A stretch of 42,422 nt of DNA, from assembly GCA_012523975.1 (NCBI GenBank), contig JAAYSF010000014.1, positions 1 to 42,422 on the forward strand. The letters run 5' to 3'. The notes under the pieces are model-generated. The model did not search any database. It was not told the DNA's origin and saw only the letters and a program-made list of their open reading frames with translations. How positions within the stretch are numbered: position 1 is the first letter of the stretch; each line of letters begins with the position of its first letter. This document shows, piece after piece, positions 6,643-14,886 of this stretch. The DNA is from Veillonellaceae bacterium. GTDB lineage: Bacteria; Bacillota; Negativicutes; JAAYSF01. The position numbers and the translations under genes were made by a program.

Positions 6643-7224
6643 CTCTTCTGCATTATGGTTATGCATGCGTATGCAGCCATTTGATACCATCTGCCCGATG
6701 AGCCAAGGTCTATTGGTGCCATGAATTCCGTAGGCATCATAGTTTAAGCCCATCCAGCGCGTACCTAGAACTCCACCCGGGTTTAATATTTTGGTGGCAA
6801 TAGCGTAGTTGCCTTCCGGGGTTGGGGTAGATGGTTTGCCGATTGCGACCGGAAACTGGCGAATGGTGGTTTTGCCGTTGAACAGGGTGAGCTGACGGTT
6901 GGATTTCGTTATAAGGATGTTGGCGTTAGCCAGGGTTCCATAAACGCGATCGGTTTTCTCGATTGGTTCGATTTCAGAAACCGCGGCATCAAATAGACGA
7001 CAGTAGGTAGTGTGGTCAAGAGTGGCTGTCGGCCGCAGACCTTGACGCATTTGAAATTCGGCAATAGCTTCGCGTGTATTTGAATCATATAAATTATGCT
7101 CGGCTCCTTCATAACAGCCATGTTTTTTTAGCAGACGATGGATTTCAGGCAGCAGTCTTGAATTATCAGAGGCCATACCGAGCAGGCCTAACGAATGCGG
7201 TAGGTAAATTCTCCGGATATTCAT
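6598..7224 (-). CDS. L,D-transpeptidase (YkuD) with peptidoglycan-binding domain
   Basis: The 208-residue product has an N-terminal PG-binding-1-like segment (about 20-80, YDSNTREAIAEFQMRQGL). A YkuD catalytic domain (about 102-207) follows, with HGTN at 168-171 and SNGCIRM (Ser-181, Cys-184 nucleophile, Arg-186). The family makes 3-3 crosslinks in peptidoglycan. There is no obvious signal peptide (MNIRRIYLPHSLGLLGM); several sporulation YkuD proteins also lack one, which is compatible with action on forespore or mother-cell side wall. The ATG is preceded by ccaggaggttgact. It is divergent from cyanophycinase and overlaps the HipA-like gene tail to tail. Confidence 0.9.
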   Translation of the reverse strand: MNIRRIYLPHSLGLLGMASDNSRLLPEIHRLLKKHGCYEGAEHNLYDSNTREAIAEFQMRQGLRPTATLDHTTYCRLFDAAVSEIEPIEKTDRVYGTLANANILITKSNRQLTLFNGKTTIRQFPVAIGKPSTPTPEGNYAIATKILNPGGVLGTRWMGLNYDAYGIHGTNRPWLIGQMVSNGCIRMHNHNAEELFALIRIGTPVFIR

Positions 7225-7282
7225 ACAGTCAACCTCCTGGATAATGATTTATTGGCATAATCATTATATGTGGGTCGACTGT
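7225..7282. promoter_or_regulatory. Nested inverted repeats in the ldt-cphB divergent region
   Basis: ATAATGAT (7241-7248) is inverted at 7260-7267, and outside it ACAGTC (7225-7230) is inverted as GACTGT (7277-7282). They lie just upstream of the L,D-transpeptidase gene and 106 bases before the cyanophycinase start, so they could form a regulator site for one or both genes. The regulator is unknown; AT-rich composition lowers confidence. Confidence 0.3.
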
Positions 7283-7387
7283 TTTTGTTTTTAGAGAAAA
7301 AATGTATAAATGTATGCAATAAATGGTAAAGATATTATTGAAATAATTGTGCATATTATGTTTTGTGACAGTGTTTGGAGGAAAAGC

Positions 7388-8200
7388 ATGCAGACAAAAA
7401 AAGGAAGCCTCTTGATCATAGGCGGTAACGAGGATAAGGACGGTAAGTGTGAAATACTCAGGCGATTTGTAAAAATGGCGGGAGGAAGGGATTCGCGCCT
7501 GGCAATTATAACTACAGCTACCGAGCTGCCTCGTGAAGTAGGCGATGAGTATAAATCGCTGTTTACCCGAATTGGCTCAGAAAGTATTGCAGTTTTATAT
7601 ATCGATAACCGTGAAGAGGCGAATGATGCCCGAAATATAAGTGATATTGAACAGGCTACCGGTATTTTTTTTACGGGCGGAGATCAGCTAAGGCTGACGA
7701 GCATTTTAGGCGGCTCAGGTGTTGAGGCCGCTCTTAGGCATGCTCATTGTAAAGGTGCGGTAGTGGCGGGGACAAGCGCCGGGGCCTCTGTTATGAGTAA
7801 TACGATGATTGTAGGGGGCGACTCAAGTGATACTCCTAAAAAATCGGCTTTAAGTATGGCTCATGGTATGGGGCTGCTGGAGGAAGCGGTTATTGACCAG
7901 CACTTTGCCCAACGGGGCCGGATAAATCGGCTGCTAGCAGCGATAGCCCAGAATCCGCACATTCTGGGCATTGGCATTGATGAAGATACTGCCTTGGCAG
8001 TTAATGCCGACAGCAAGTGCGAAGTAATCGGTTCACAAACAATCACTATTCTGGACGGAAAAAACGTAGTCCATTCAAATATATCTGAATCGAAGCGCCA
8101 TGATCCCTTGGCGCTTACTAACGTTTTGCTTCATATTCTGCCGGCAGGGTACGGATTCGATATTAGACGCCGCCGGCCTTACATTATTGCCGAAAATTAA
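7388..8200 (+). CDS. cphB: Cyanophycinase
   Basis: The 270-residue serine exopeptidase (family S51) hydrolyses cyanophycin to beta-Asp-Arg dipeptides. Features: GSLLIIGGNEDKDG at the N-terminus, FFTGGDQLRL in the middle, and the nucleophile elbow AGTSAGASVM with Ser-130, the position expected from characterised CphB. DQHFAQRGRINRLL and GIGIDEDTALAV follow. ATG at 7388 is chosen over an upstream ATG at 7310 because ggagg lies six bases before it and homology begins there. Cytoplasmic. It precedes cphA by 27 bases, giving a degradation-synthesis pair in one operon. Confidence 0.95.
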   Translation: MQTKKGSLLIIGGNEDKDGKCEILRRFVKMAGGRDSRLAIITTATELPREVGDEYKSLFTRIGSESIAVLYIDNREEANDARNISDIEQATGIFFTGGDQLRLTSILGGSGVEAALRHAHCKGAVVAGTSAGASVMSNTMIVGGDSSDTPKKSALSMAHGMGLLEEAVIDQHFAQRGRINRLLAAIAQNPHILGIGIDEDTALAVNADSKCEVIGSQTITILDGKNVVHSNISESKRHDPLALTNVLLHILPAGYGFDIRRRRPYIIAEN

Positions 8201-8227
8201 TTTCCGCCAGCTAAGAAGGGGGCACAC

Positions 8228-10885
8228 ATGGAGATTTTAACAACAAGAATTTTGGAAGGGCCTAATATTTACAGTTATCGTTCGGTAATTTGGATTAAGC
8301 TTGATCTCGCTCAGTATGAAGATATACCCAGCAAGAACATTGCTGGCTTTAACGAGCGTCTGCTTGAAATGCTACCAGGGTTAGCTCAGCATCATTGTTC
8401 GCGGGGAAAACCGGGCGGGTTTGTTGAACGCTTGCTCGACGGGACTTATTTAGCCCATATTTTTGAACATACGCTATTGGAATTGCAGACATTAGCTGGT
8501 TTTGAGGTTAAGTTCGGCAAAACTCGCAGTACCGGGCTTCCCGGTATTTACGACGTCGTGGTCGGCAGCCGCGACGGCGAGGTATCAAGACTGGCGGCTA
8601 AGACGGCCCTGGAATTAATTCAGGCTGGGCTGACTCAGCAGTATTTTAATGTCGAAGAGGCTGTGGCCAAATTAATTGCGTTGGGCGAGCAGCGGCGGTT
8701 GGGTCCCAGTACTCAGGCAATTCTGACGGCTGCTCAGGCTCGGGATATTCCGGCTGTTGTGTACACTGAAGAAAATCTGCTGATGCTAGGCTATGGACAT
8801 CAGCGCCAATTGGTATGGGCAACGCTTACTGGGCGGACAAGCGCAGCCGCAGTTGATTTGGCTTGTGACAAACAATTAACTAAAAGAATCCTAGATGAAA
8901 ATGGTATTCTTGTTCCAAATGGCATAGTTGTTAAAAGCGCCGTCGAGGCCGTTAAGGCTTTAGACCTTATCGGACCGAAGGTGGTGGTAAAACCGCTGAC
9001 TGGGAACCAGGGTAAGGGCGTTACTGTTAATATAAACAGCGCGGCAGAAGTTGAGCTTGCCTTTCAAGGTGCCAGCCAGTATGATGAGCAAGTTCTGATT
9101 GAAGAATATATTCCAGGTATGCAGTACCGTTTTTGCGTTGTAAACGGCAAAACGGTAGCAGCATCCGAACGAATTCCGGCCTATGTTATCGGTGATGGTC
9201 AGCATACTGTTGCCCAGCTTGTCGACATTGTTAATACTGATCCTGCCCGTGGTGACGGTCATAGCAAACCGCTCAGTAAAATCAAGCTGGATGCTGTGGC
9301 GATTACCGTGCTAGCCAAGCAAAATTTGACGCCGCAGTCGATACCCGACAAGACTGCTGTCGTACGCATCCGCGATAATGCCAATATAAGTACCGGCGGT
9401 ACGGCAATAGATGTAACCGACATTGTTCACCCTGCTAACTGCAGGCTGGCTGAACGGGTGGCCAGATTAATTGGTTTAGACGTGGCAGGAGTCGACATTG
9501 TGGCAAAAGATATTACAATGCCGATTGGCCCTGATAACGGAGCTGTTATTGAAGTCAACGCTGCCCCGGGTATTCGCATGCATCATTATCCTTCGGCCGG
9601 GAAGCCGCGAAATGTTGCTGCGCAGATTATTGATTATCTTTTCCCTAACGGCAGTACCGGGCGGATTCCGCTTGTAGCTGTCACCGGCACGAATGGCAAG
9701 ACAACGGTAACAAGGATGATTGGACATATTTGGCGGCAAGCCGGCTTTAATGTCGGTATGACAACCACCGACGGTATCTATATAAATGACGAATGCATTA
9801 TGGAGGGGGATACTACCGGACCAGACAGCGCCCGCATAATACTGAGCGACCCGCGGGTGGACACCGCTGTGCTCGAAACGGCGCGTGGTGGCATTGTCCG
9901 CGGTGGACTGGCGTTTGATAAATGCGACATCGGGATTGTTACCAACATTACTGAAGACCACCTAGGCCAAGACGGCATTGAAACGCTGTCTGACTTAGCT
10001 TATATTAAATCACTTGTTATTGAAACAGTGCGTCCCGGCGGATTTGCATTATTAAATGCGGACGATCCTTATGTAAATGAAATGGCTGAACGCGTCCAGG
10101 CTGAGATTGTCTATTTTAGCGTTGAACCCTCGAATGTCATAGTGCGGCGTCATCTTGGCTGCGGCGGCAGAGCTTTCTTTGTAAAAGACGGTGTTATTTA
10201 TGCGGCAAGCGGGGCATTTGCTCGGGCTATTCTGCCAGTTGAGAATATTCCGGTTACTTTAGGCGGCATTGCCCTTCATAATTTGCAGAACGCGATTATT
10301 GCCGCGGCTGCTTGTTATTGCGCTAAAGTTCCCATTAACTATATACGACAGGGTTTATCAAGCTTTGCCCAAAATCCCGGCCGCCTTAATATAATGTCTG
10401 TCGGCGATTTTAGGGTTTGCATTGATTACGGTCATAATCCAGCCGGGTATCAAGCGCTTATTAATACTGTCCGGCGGATGGGTGCTAAACGGCTGATAGG
10501 AGTTATCGCGGCCCCCGGTGATCGCCGCGATGATGTAACAGTGAATGTTGGCCGTATCGCCGGTCAAGGCTTTGATTGTATTTATATAAAAGAAGATAGC
10601 GATCTGCGCGGCCGAAAAGCTGGTGAAACGGCTGCTCTCTTGCAGCGCGGGGTATTTGAAGCCGGTTTTGCCGATGACAAGGTAGCAATAATTCTCAATG
10701 AGGCTGAGGCCGTTAAAGCGGCCTTGAAATGTGCCGAACCTGAGGATTTAATTGTTGTATTTTATGAGAAATATCAGACCGTTATTGATGCTTTGAACGA
10801 ATTTTGCGAAACGCTTAAACCAGACCATGAAAGAATTGAGACTAATTATGAAGAAACAATCGTGGCCGGTGCAAAAATGATATAG
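8228..10885 (+). CDS. cphA: Cyanophycin synthetase
   Basis: The 885-residue product matches the usual CphA length. The N-terminal domain (1-160) has AHHCSRGKPGGF-like and HIFEHTLLELQ motifs (AQHHCSRGKPGGF here). The ATP-grasp half (about 170-470) has KPLTGNQGKGV near 254-264. The Mur-ligase-like half (about 480-870) has TGTNGKTTVTRMI near 486-498. The two halves add Asp and Arg alternately to grow the multi-L-arginyl-poly-L-aspartate polymer. All three domains look intact, so activity is expected. Cyanophycin genes in sporulating clostridia have been linked to spore assembly, which fits the neighbourhood. The ATG follows aagaaggggg. Confidence 0.97.
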   Translation: MEILTTRILEGPNIYSYRSVIWIKLDLAQYEDIPSKNIAGFNERLLEMLPGLAQHHCSRGKPGGFVERLLDGTYLAHIFEHTLLELQTLAGFEVKFGKTRSTGLPGIYDVVVGSRDGEVSRLAAKTALELIQAGLTQQYFNVEEAVAKLIALGEQRRLGPSTQAILTAAQARDIPAVVYTEENLLMLGYGHQRQLVWATLTGRTSAAAVDLACDKQLTKRILDENGILVPNGIVVKSAVEAVKALDLIGPKVVVKPLTGNQGKGVTVNINSAAEVELAFQGASQYDEQVLIEEYIPGMQYRFCVVNGKTVAASERIPAYVIGDGQHTVAQLVDIVNTDPARGDGHSKPLSKIKLDAVAITVLAKQNLTPQSIPDKTAVVRIRDNANISTGGTAIDVTDIVHPANCRLAERVARLIGLDVAGVDIVAKDITMPIGPDNGAVIEVNAAPGIRMHHYPSAGKPRNVAAQIIDYLFPNGSTGRIPLVAVTGTNGKTTVTRMIGHIWRQAGFNVGMTTTDGIYINDECIMEGDTTGPDSARIILSDPRVDTAVLETARGGIVRGGLAFDKCDIGIVTNITEDHLGQDGIETLSDLAYIKSLVIETVRPGGFALLNADDPYVNEMAERVQAEIVYFSVEPSNVIVRRHLGCGGRAFFVKDGVIYAASGAFARAILPVENIPVTLGGIALHNLQNAIIAAAACYCAKVPINYIRQGLSSFAQNPGRLNIMSVGDFRVCIDYGHNPAGYQALINTVRRMGAKRLIGVIAAPGDRRDDVTVNVGRIAGQGFDCIYIKEDSDLRGRKAGETAALLQRGVFEAGFADDKVAIILNEAEAVKAALKCAEPEDLIVVFYEKYQTVIDALNEFCETLKPDHERIETNYEETIVAGAKMI

Positions 10886-10892
10886 AAATCTC

Positions 10893-10922
10893 TTGGCAAA
10901 TGAAGGCAAACAGCTTTATAAT
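10893..10922 (+). promoter_or_regulatory. Sigma-A-type promoter for cheW-ispE
   Basis: TTGGCA (10893-10898), an 18-base spacer and a perfect TATAAT (10917-10922) lie in the 108-base gap between cphA and cheW. This suggests that cheW and ispE are transcribed separately from the cyanophycin operon. Confidence 0.6.
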
Positions 10923-10993
10923 AACGAATATAGTAACGAGCGAAAAATATCGCATCTATATGGCCTTGGGCCTATTATGGAGGTGTTTGCTGA

Positions 10994-11464
10994 ATGGGAG
11001 AAGTACTAGACGATCAAGAATTGCAATTGGTTATATTCCGTTTAGCTAAAGAAGAGTACGGCTTGCCGATAACTAAGGTTCAAGAAATAAACCGCTTAGT
11101 GCCAATTACCAAATTACCACAGACACCATCGTTTATGGAGGGTGTTATTAACCTAAGAGGTCGGATTATCCCGGTCGTTGACTTAAGAAAGCGGTTTCAA
11201 CTGGAAGTTACCGGCTATGATGAAGACACCCGAATTATTATCGTCGAGGTTAATGGGCAGACTGTTGGTATTATTGTTGATGCCGTAAATGAAGTTGTAC
11301 GGCTTAGCGCTGACAACATTGAACCGGCTCCGCCCGCATTTGTGCTCGACGCCCGCTATATTAACGGGGTGGGCAAGCTTGAAGACAGACTGCTAATTCT
11401 GCTTGATATCGATAAAATCTTAACAACCCAGGAAGAAATTGCTCTTCGGCAAATGAATGGTTGA
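10994..11464 (+). CDS. cheW: CheW-like chemotaxis coupling protein
   Basis: The 156-residue single-domain protein fits CheW: LQLVIFRLAKEEYGLPITKVQEI at the start (first 20: see residues 11-30), FMEGVINLRGRIIPVVDLRKRF in the middle (NLRGRIIPVVDL) and a LLILLDIDKIL strand near the C-terminus. CheW links chemoreceptors to the CheA kinase. No other chemotaxis or motility gene is present in the window, so its partners lie elsewhere. The ATG follows ggaggtg, and the stop overlaps the ispE start by four bases, implying coupled translation with a housekeeping gene. Confidence 0.92.
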   Translation: MGEVLDDQELQLVIFRLAKEEYGLPITKVQEINRLVPITKLPQTPSFMEGVINLRGRIIPVVDLRKRFQLEVTGYDEDTRIIIVEVNGQTVGIIVDAVNEVVRLSADNIEPAPPAFVLDARYINGVGKLEDRLLILLDIDKILTTQEEIALRQMNG

Positions 11465-12366
11465 GTAATGTGATAACTGTAAAAGCTTATGCTAAAGTAA
11501 ATCTCGCGCTTGATATTATTGGTAAGCGTCAGGACGGCTATCATGAAGTAGCCATGATTATGCAGTCAATTGATCTAGCTGATACCGTCTCATTCACTGA
11601 GCAGGACGGGGATATTACTGTTTCAGCGGATATCCCCGCCCTTGCTTGTGATGAGACAAATCTGGCTTATCGTGCGGCTGCCCTCTTAAAGCGGGAATTC
11701 AACATAAGAACAGGCGTTCATATTGAGCTCGTTAAAACTATTCCCATGGCAGCCGGTTTGGCCGGCGGCAGTGCAGATGCTGCCGCAGTTTTATCAGGAC
11801 TCAATCATCTGTGGGGACTTAGGCTATCTGTCGATAAACTGGTCGAATTAGGAGCCACTTTAGGTTCTGATGTGCCGTTCTGTTTACGGGGCGGAACTAT
11901 GTTGGCGACCGGTCGCGGGGAGATTTTACAGCGGTTGCCAAATTTACCTGAATGTTATATAGTGCTGGCTAAGCCTGATATAAGCGTCTCGACTGCCTGG
12001 GCTTACGGCAATTTTCGTCAAGACAAGGCCGGACAGCGCCCGGACATTGAAACCATGATTGGTTGTCTGGCAACCGGCGATTTGACGGGGATAGCGCATA
12101 GGCTTTGCAATGTGCTCGAAAGTGTTACAATAGGCGCTCACCCGGCAATTGGCGGCCTTAAACAGCTTATGCTTGACAGCGGTCTGATGGCATCCTTAAT
12201 GTCGGGGAGCGGTCCGACCGTTTTTGGCCTTACCCCCGATGCTGAAACCGCGCAAGCAGCAGCCCGAAAACTTAGAAGTGCTAATAACGCTGAGATTTTT
12301 ATCGCAAAAACAGTATCAAAGGTGGGTGATAATGTTGGAACGGAGATTATTGCCAATCAGGCTTGA
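11461..12366 (+). CDS. ispE: 4-diphosphocytidyl-2-C-methyl-D-erythritol kinase
   Basis: The 301-residue GHMP kinase of the non-mevalonate (MEP) isoprenoid pathway phosphorylates CDP-methylerythritol. Features: KAYAKVNLALDI at the N-terminus, the glycine-rich ATP motif PMAAGLAGGSADAAA (95-109) and GSDVPF with catalytic Asp-137. The likely TTG start overlaps the cheW stop (TTGA); GTG at 11470 is also possible, and neither has a good ribosome site, so translation is probably coupled to cheW. Its end overlaps the downstream GntR gene by 35 bases. Position next to purR matches B. subtilis. Confidence 0.95.
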   Translation: MSNVITVKAYAKVNLALDIIGKRQDGYHEVAMIMQSIDLADTVSFTEQDGDITVSADIPALACDETNLAYRAAALLKREFNIRTGVHIELVKTIPMAAGLAGGSADAAAVLSGLNHLWGLRLSVDKLVELGATLGSDVPFCLRGGTMLATGRGEILQRLPNLPECYIVLAKPDISVSTAWAYGNFRQDKAGQRPDIETMIGCLATGDLTGIAHRLCNVLESVTIGAHPAIGGLKQLMLDSGLMASLMSGSGPTVFGLTPDAETAQAAARKLRSANNAEIFIAKTVSKVGDNVGTEIIANQA

Positions 12367-13033
12367 TAGCTATCAGCCGCTACGCGAAGTTGTATGTGAG
12401 GCATTGCGCGAAGCTATTATTAGCGGTGTGCTGAAACCTGGCGAAAGGCTGATGGAAATTCAGCTAGCTGAAGAACTTGGTGTCAGCCGGACTCCGGTGC
12501 GGGAAGCAATTAGAAAACTTGAACTAGAGGGTTTTGTTATTATGATTCTCCGGCGCGGGACATATGTCGCCGACCTATCAATAAAGGATATCAACGAAGT
12601 GTTTGAAGTCCGTACCTCCTTGGAAGTATTAGCAGCAGGACTGGCAACTGAACGTATTACCGATGATGAATTGGAAAAAATGGAGCGGCTATTAGTTCAT
12701 ATCGGCGAGTATATTGAAAAAGGTGATATGGATAAAATAGTTGAGGCAGACAGTCAGTTTCATGATATACTGTACCAGGCTACTCGCAATGACCGGCTGG
12801 TACAGATTATCAGCAATCTGCGGGAGCAGTTGACGCGGTTCAGGTCGATTTCTATGGCCTATCCCGGACGGCTGAAAAACACGCTTGAAGAACACAGCAG
12901 GCTGGTAGAAGCCTTGGCGGCCCGGGATCAGCAACTGGCAGAACGTCTAGCTACCGAGCATATGGAAAACACTGAGCAGACGCTGCTACTTGATTTTAAT
13001 GATCGGCGCAAACTAGCGGATAATTCGAAGTAA
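12332..13033 (+). CDS. GntR-family regulator, FadR/FCD subclass
   Basis: The 233-residue product has an N-terminal winged helix (about 8-75: GVLKPGERLMEIQLAEELGV, SRTPVREAIRKLELEGFV) and a C-terminal FCD effector domain (about 80-215; NEVFEVRTSLEVLAAGLA, FHDILYQATRN). The ligand cannot be predicted. ATG at 12332 is chosen because aggtgggtg precedes it and homology begins there; it overlaps the end of ispE by 35 bases. The gene shares an apparent operon with the nucleotidyltransferase that follows, and probably regulates genes of that group or itself. Confidence 0.9.
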   Translation: MLERRLLPIRLDSYQPLREVVCEALREAIISGVLKPGERLMEIQLAEELGVSRTPVREAIRKLELEGFVIMILRRGTYVADLSIKDINEVFEVRTSLEVLAAGLATERITDDELEKMERLLVHIGEYIEKGDMDKIVEADSQFHDILYQATRNDRLVQIISNLREQLTRFRSISMAYPGRLKNTLEEHSRLVEALAARDQQLAERLATEHMENTEQTLLLDFNDRRKLADNSK

Positions 13034-13082
13034 CACCATCGCTGGTTAAGCTTGTTCATATTTTAACTGGGAGGTTCCAATA

Positions 13083-13841
13083 ATGTATGACGCCATAATA
13101 CTGGCAGGCGGTGAAAATAGCAAACATTTAAGCCAATTTTCCCCTCAGCCGTATGAGGCTATGATTGAAATAGCGGGCAAACCGATGGTATCATTTGTAG
13201 CCAAAGCTTTAGCTGCCAGCCAGCATGTGGAAAAAATCTTTGTAGTAGGCCCAGTTAAAGAGCTATCGCGCTGTGACTTTCCCAGCAACACTATAATGAT
13301 TGAGAGCGGCCAAACTATAATTGAGACCATTAAGTTGGGCATGAATGCCTTAGGGCATCAACGCAAGGTGCTTGTTGCCACCGCCGACATTCCCCTTTTA
13401 ACAGCCGAAGCAATAAACGACTTCCTAGTGCAATGCAACAAAGTTGAAGCTGATTTATACTACCCGATTGTCAGACGGGAAGTTAATAATAAATGCTATC
13501 CCGGTAATAAGCGCACTTATGTAAGACTAAAGGAAGGCACTTATACCGGTGGCAATATATTTTTGGTAAATCCGGCAATTGTCCCGCAATGTGTGACGGT
13601 AGCGGAACGGATAATCGATAACCGCAAAAACCCGTTCAAGCTGGCCTGTATCCTGGGCTGGAAGTTTGTTATCCAGTTTGTTATAGGAACTTTGAGTCTC
13701 CCAAAAGTCGAACAGCGGGTATCAGAGCTACTTGGCATAAGGGGCGCTGTTGTTCATTCGCAGTACCCTGAGTTAGGTATTGATGTAGATAAGCCAAGTG
13801 ACTTAGAACTCGTCAAGTCGACATTTTCGGCGCAGTGCTGA
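13083..13841 (+). CDS. MobA-like nucleotidyltransferase, substrate unknown
   Basis: The 252-residue product has a GT-A/NTP-transferase fold start (YDAIILAGGENSKHL), KPMVSFVAKAL and ATADIPLLTAEAI, matching the nucleotide- and metal-binding parts of MobA/IspD-type enzymes. The signature loop is GENSKHL rather than the common GxSxRMG, so it is probably not MobA itself. The C-terminal half (GWKFVIQFVIGTLSLPKVEQR) may be membrane-associating. It lies 49 bases after the GntR gene, has gggaggttccaat before its ATG, and ends in a terminator. The nucleotide-sugar or cofactor product is unknown. Confidence 0.78.
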   Translation: MYDAIILAGGENSKHLSQFSPQPYEAMIEIAGKPMVSFVAKALAASQHVEKIFVVGPVKELSRCDFPSNTIMIESGQTIIETIKLGMNALGHQRKVLVATADIPLLTAEAINDFLVQCNKVEADLYYPIVRREVNNKCYPGNKRTYVRLKEGTYTGGNIFLVNPAIVPQCVTVAERIIDNRKNPFKLACILGWKFVIQFVIGTLSLPKVEQRVSELLGIRGAVVHSQYPELGIDVDKPSDLELVKSTFSAQC

Positions 13842-13858
13842 AGTTAATATTCTGCAAA

Positions 13859-13892
13859 AAAGCAGGACGCGTTATTAGGCGTCCTGCTTTGT
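13859..13892 (+). terminator. Intrinsic terminator after nucleotidyltransferase
   Basis: aaagcaggacgc (13859-13870) pairs perfectly with gcgtcctgcttt (13879-13890) around an 8-base loop. Only a short T-run follows, so efficiency may be moderate. Confidence 0.8.
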
Positions 13893-13984
13893 AATTCTAG
13901 GATTATTTCACGGGAACAATAAATTTATTACGCAGGCGGCTTAAACGGCAGGAATTGTAAAGCTAAGGGAGAATGTGAATAAAA

Positions 13985-14016
13985 ACACCTGAACGAGGCA
14001 ATAATATTCGGCGTTT
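13985..14016 (+). promoter_or_regulatory. Possible PurBox-like pair upstream of purR
   Basis: CTGAAC (13989-13994) and the inverted ATTCGG (14006-14011) resemble the opposed CCGAAC / GTTCGG cores bound by PurR in B. subtilis, where purR is autoregulated. Both have mismatches and the spacing is not exact, so this is only suggestive. The 198-base gap 13842-14039 otherwise holds the terminator and no gene. Confidence 0.25.
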
Positions 14017-14039
14017 ACCTGACAATGGGAGGCAATTTC

Positions 14040-14849
14040 ATGAATAAAGTACGGAGAATTGAGCGGATAGCGGCTTTGACTAAGTTGCTTGTCGATGCGC
14101 CGGGGCGATTATTTCCGTTAAGCCATTTTAGTGAAATATTTGGGACCGCTAAATCGACTTTAAGTGAGGACTTGGTAACCGTTAAGCATGCGATGCAGCA
14201 GTTCGGTCTTGGAACACTTGAAACCGTCGCCGGAGCAGCAGGCGGAGTGCGGTTTGTCCCGGCTTTAAGTCAGCAGGCTATGAACGGTATATTGGCTGAT
14301 TTGGCATTGCGGTTGGCGGAGCCTGAACGGATTATTCCCGGCGGTTTTTTATATATGACTGATTTATTATTTACACCGAATTTAATGGTGCCAGTCGGCG
14401 AGATATTCATGACAAAATTTGCGCATCTCTCGCCTGATTACATAATGACTGTTGAGACCAAAGGAATTCCCTTGGCCATGATGACGGCACGAGCATTTGG
14501 CCTGCCGTTGGTTATTGCTCGGCAAGGCAGCAAAGTGACTGAGGGCCCTTCAGTAAGTATTAACTATGTATCAGGTTCAACTAAGCGTATTCAGACAATG
14601 TCCTTGCCCAAGCGAGCGCTGCCGACTGGAGCTAAGGCGTTAATCATTGATGATTTTATGAAAGCGGGGGGCACAGCTCAAGGGATGGTTGATTTGGCTA
14701 ATGAAGTAGGCGCCGAAGTTACGGGTATCGGTGTACTTGTAGCTACCGCTGAGCCTGCTGAAAAATTAGTCAAAGACTATCTGCCGCTGCTTATTTTATA
14801 TGATGTAAATCAGCATACTAAGAAAACAGATATTAGACCAGCCTTATAA
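14040..14849 (+). CDS. purR: Purine operon repressor PurR
   Basis: The 269-residue product has an N-terminal winged helix (about 1-72: RRIERIAALTKLLVDAPG, TAKSTLSEDLVTVKHAM) and a phosphoribosyltransferase-like domain with the PRPP loop ALIIDDFMKAGGTAQG near 200-215. PurR represses purine synthesis and transport genes, and PRPP relieves repression. ATG at 14040 is chosen because gggaggc lies six bases before it. Position between ispE and glmU-prs matches B. subtilis. Confidence 0.96.
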   Translation: MNKVRRIERIAALTKLLVDAPGRLFPLSHFSEIFGTAKSTLSEDLVTVKHAMQQFGLGTLETVAGAAGGVRFVPALSQQAMNGILADLALRLAEPERIIPGGFLYMTDLLFTPNLMVPVGEIFMTKFAHLSPDYIMTVETKGIPLAMMTARAFGLPLVIARQGSKVTEGPSVSINYVSGSTKRIQTMSLPKRALPTGAKALIIDDFMKAGGTAQGMVDLANEVGAEVTGIGVLVATAEPAEKLVKDYLPLLILYDVNQHTKKTDIRPAL

Positions 14850-14886
14850 ATCGTGTCTATAGTTATATCGGTCGGGAGGTTAAACG

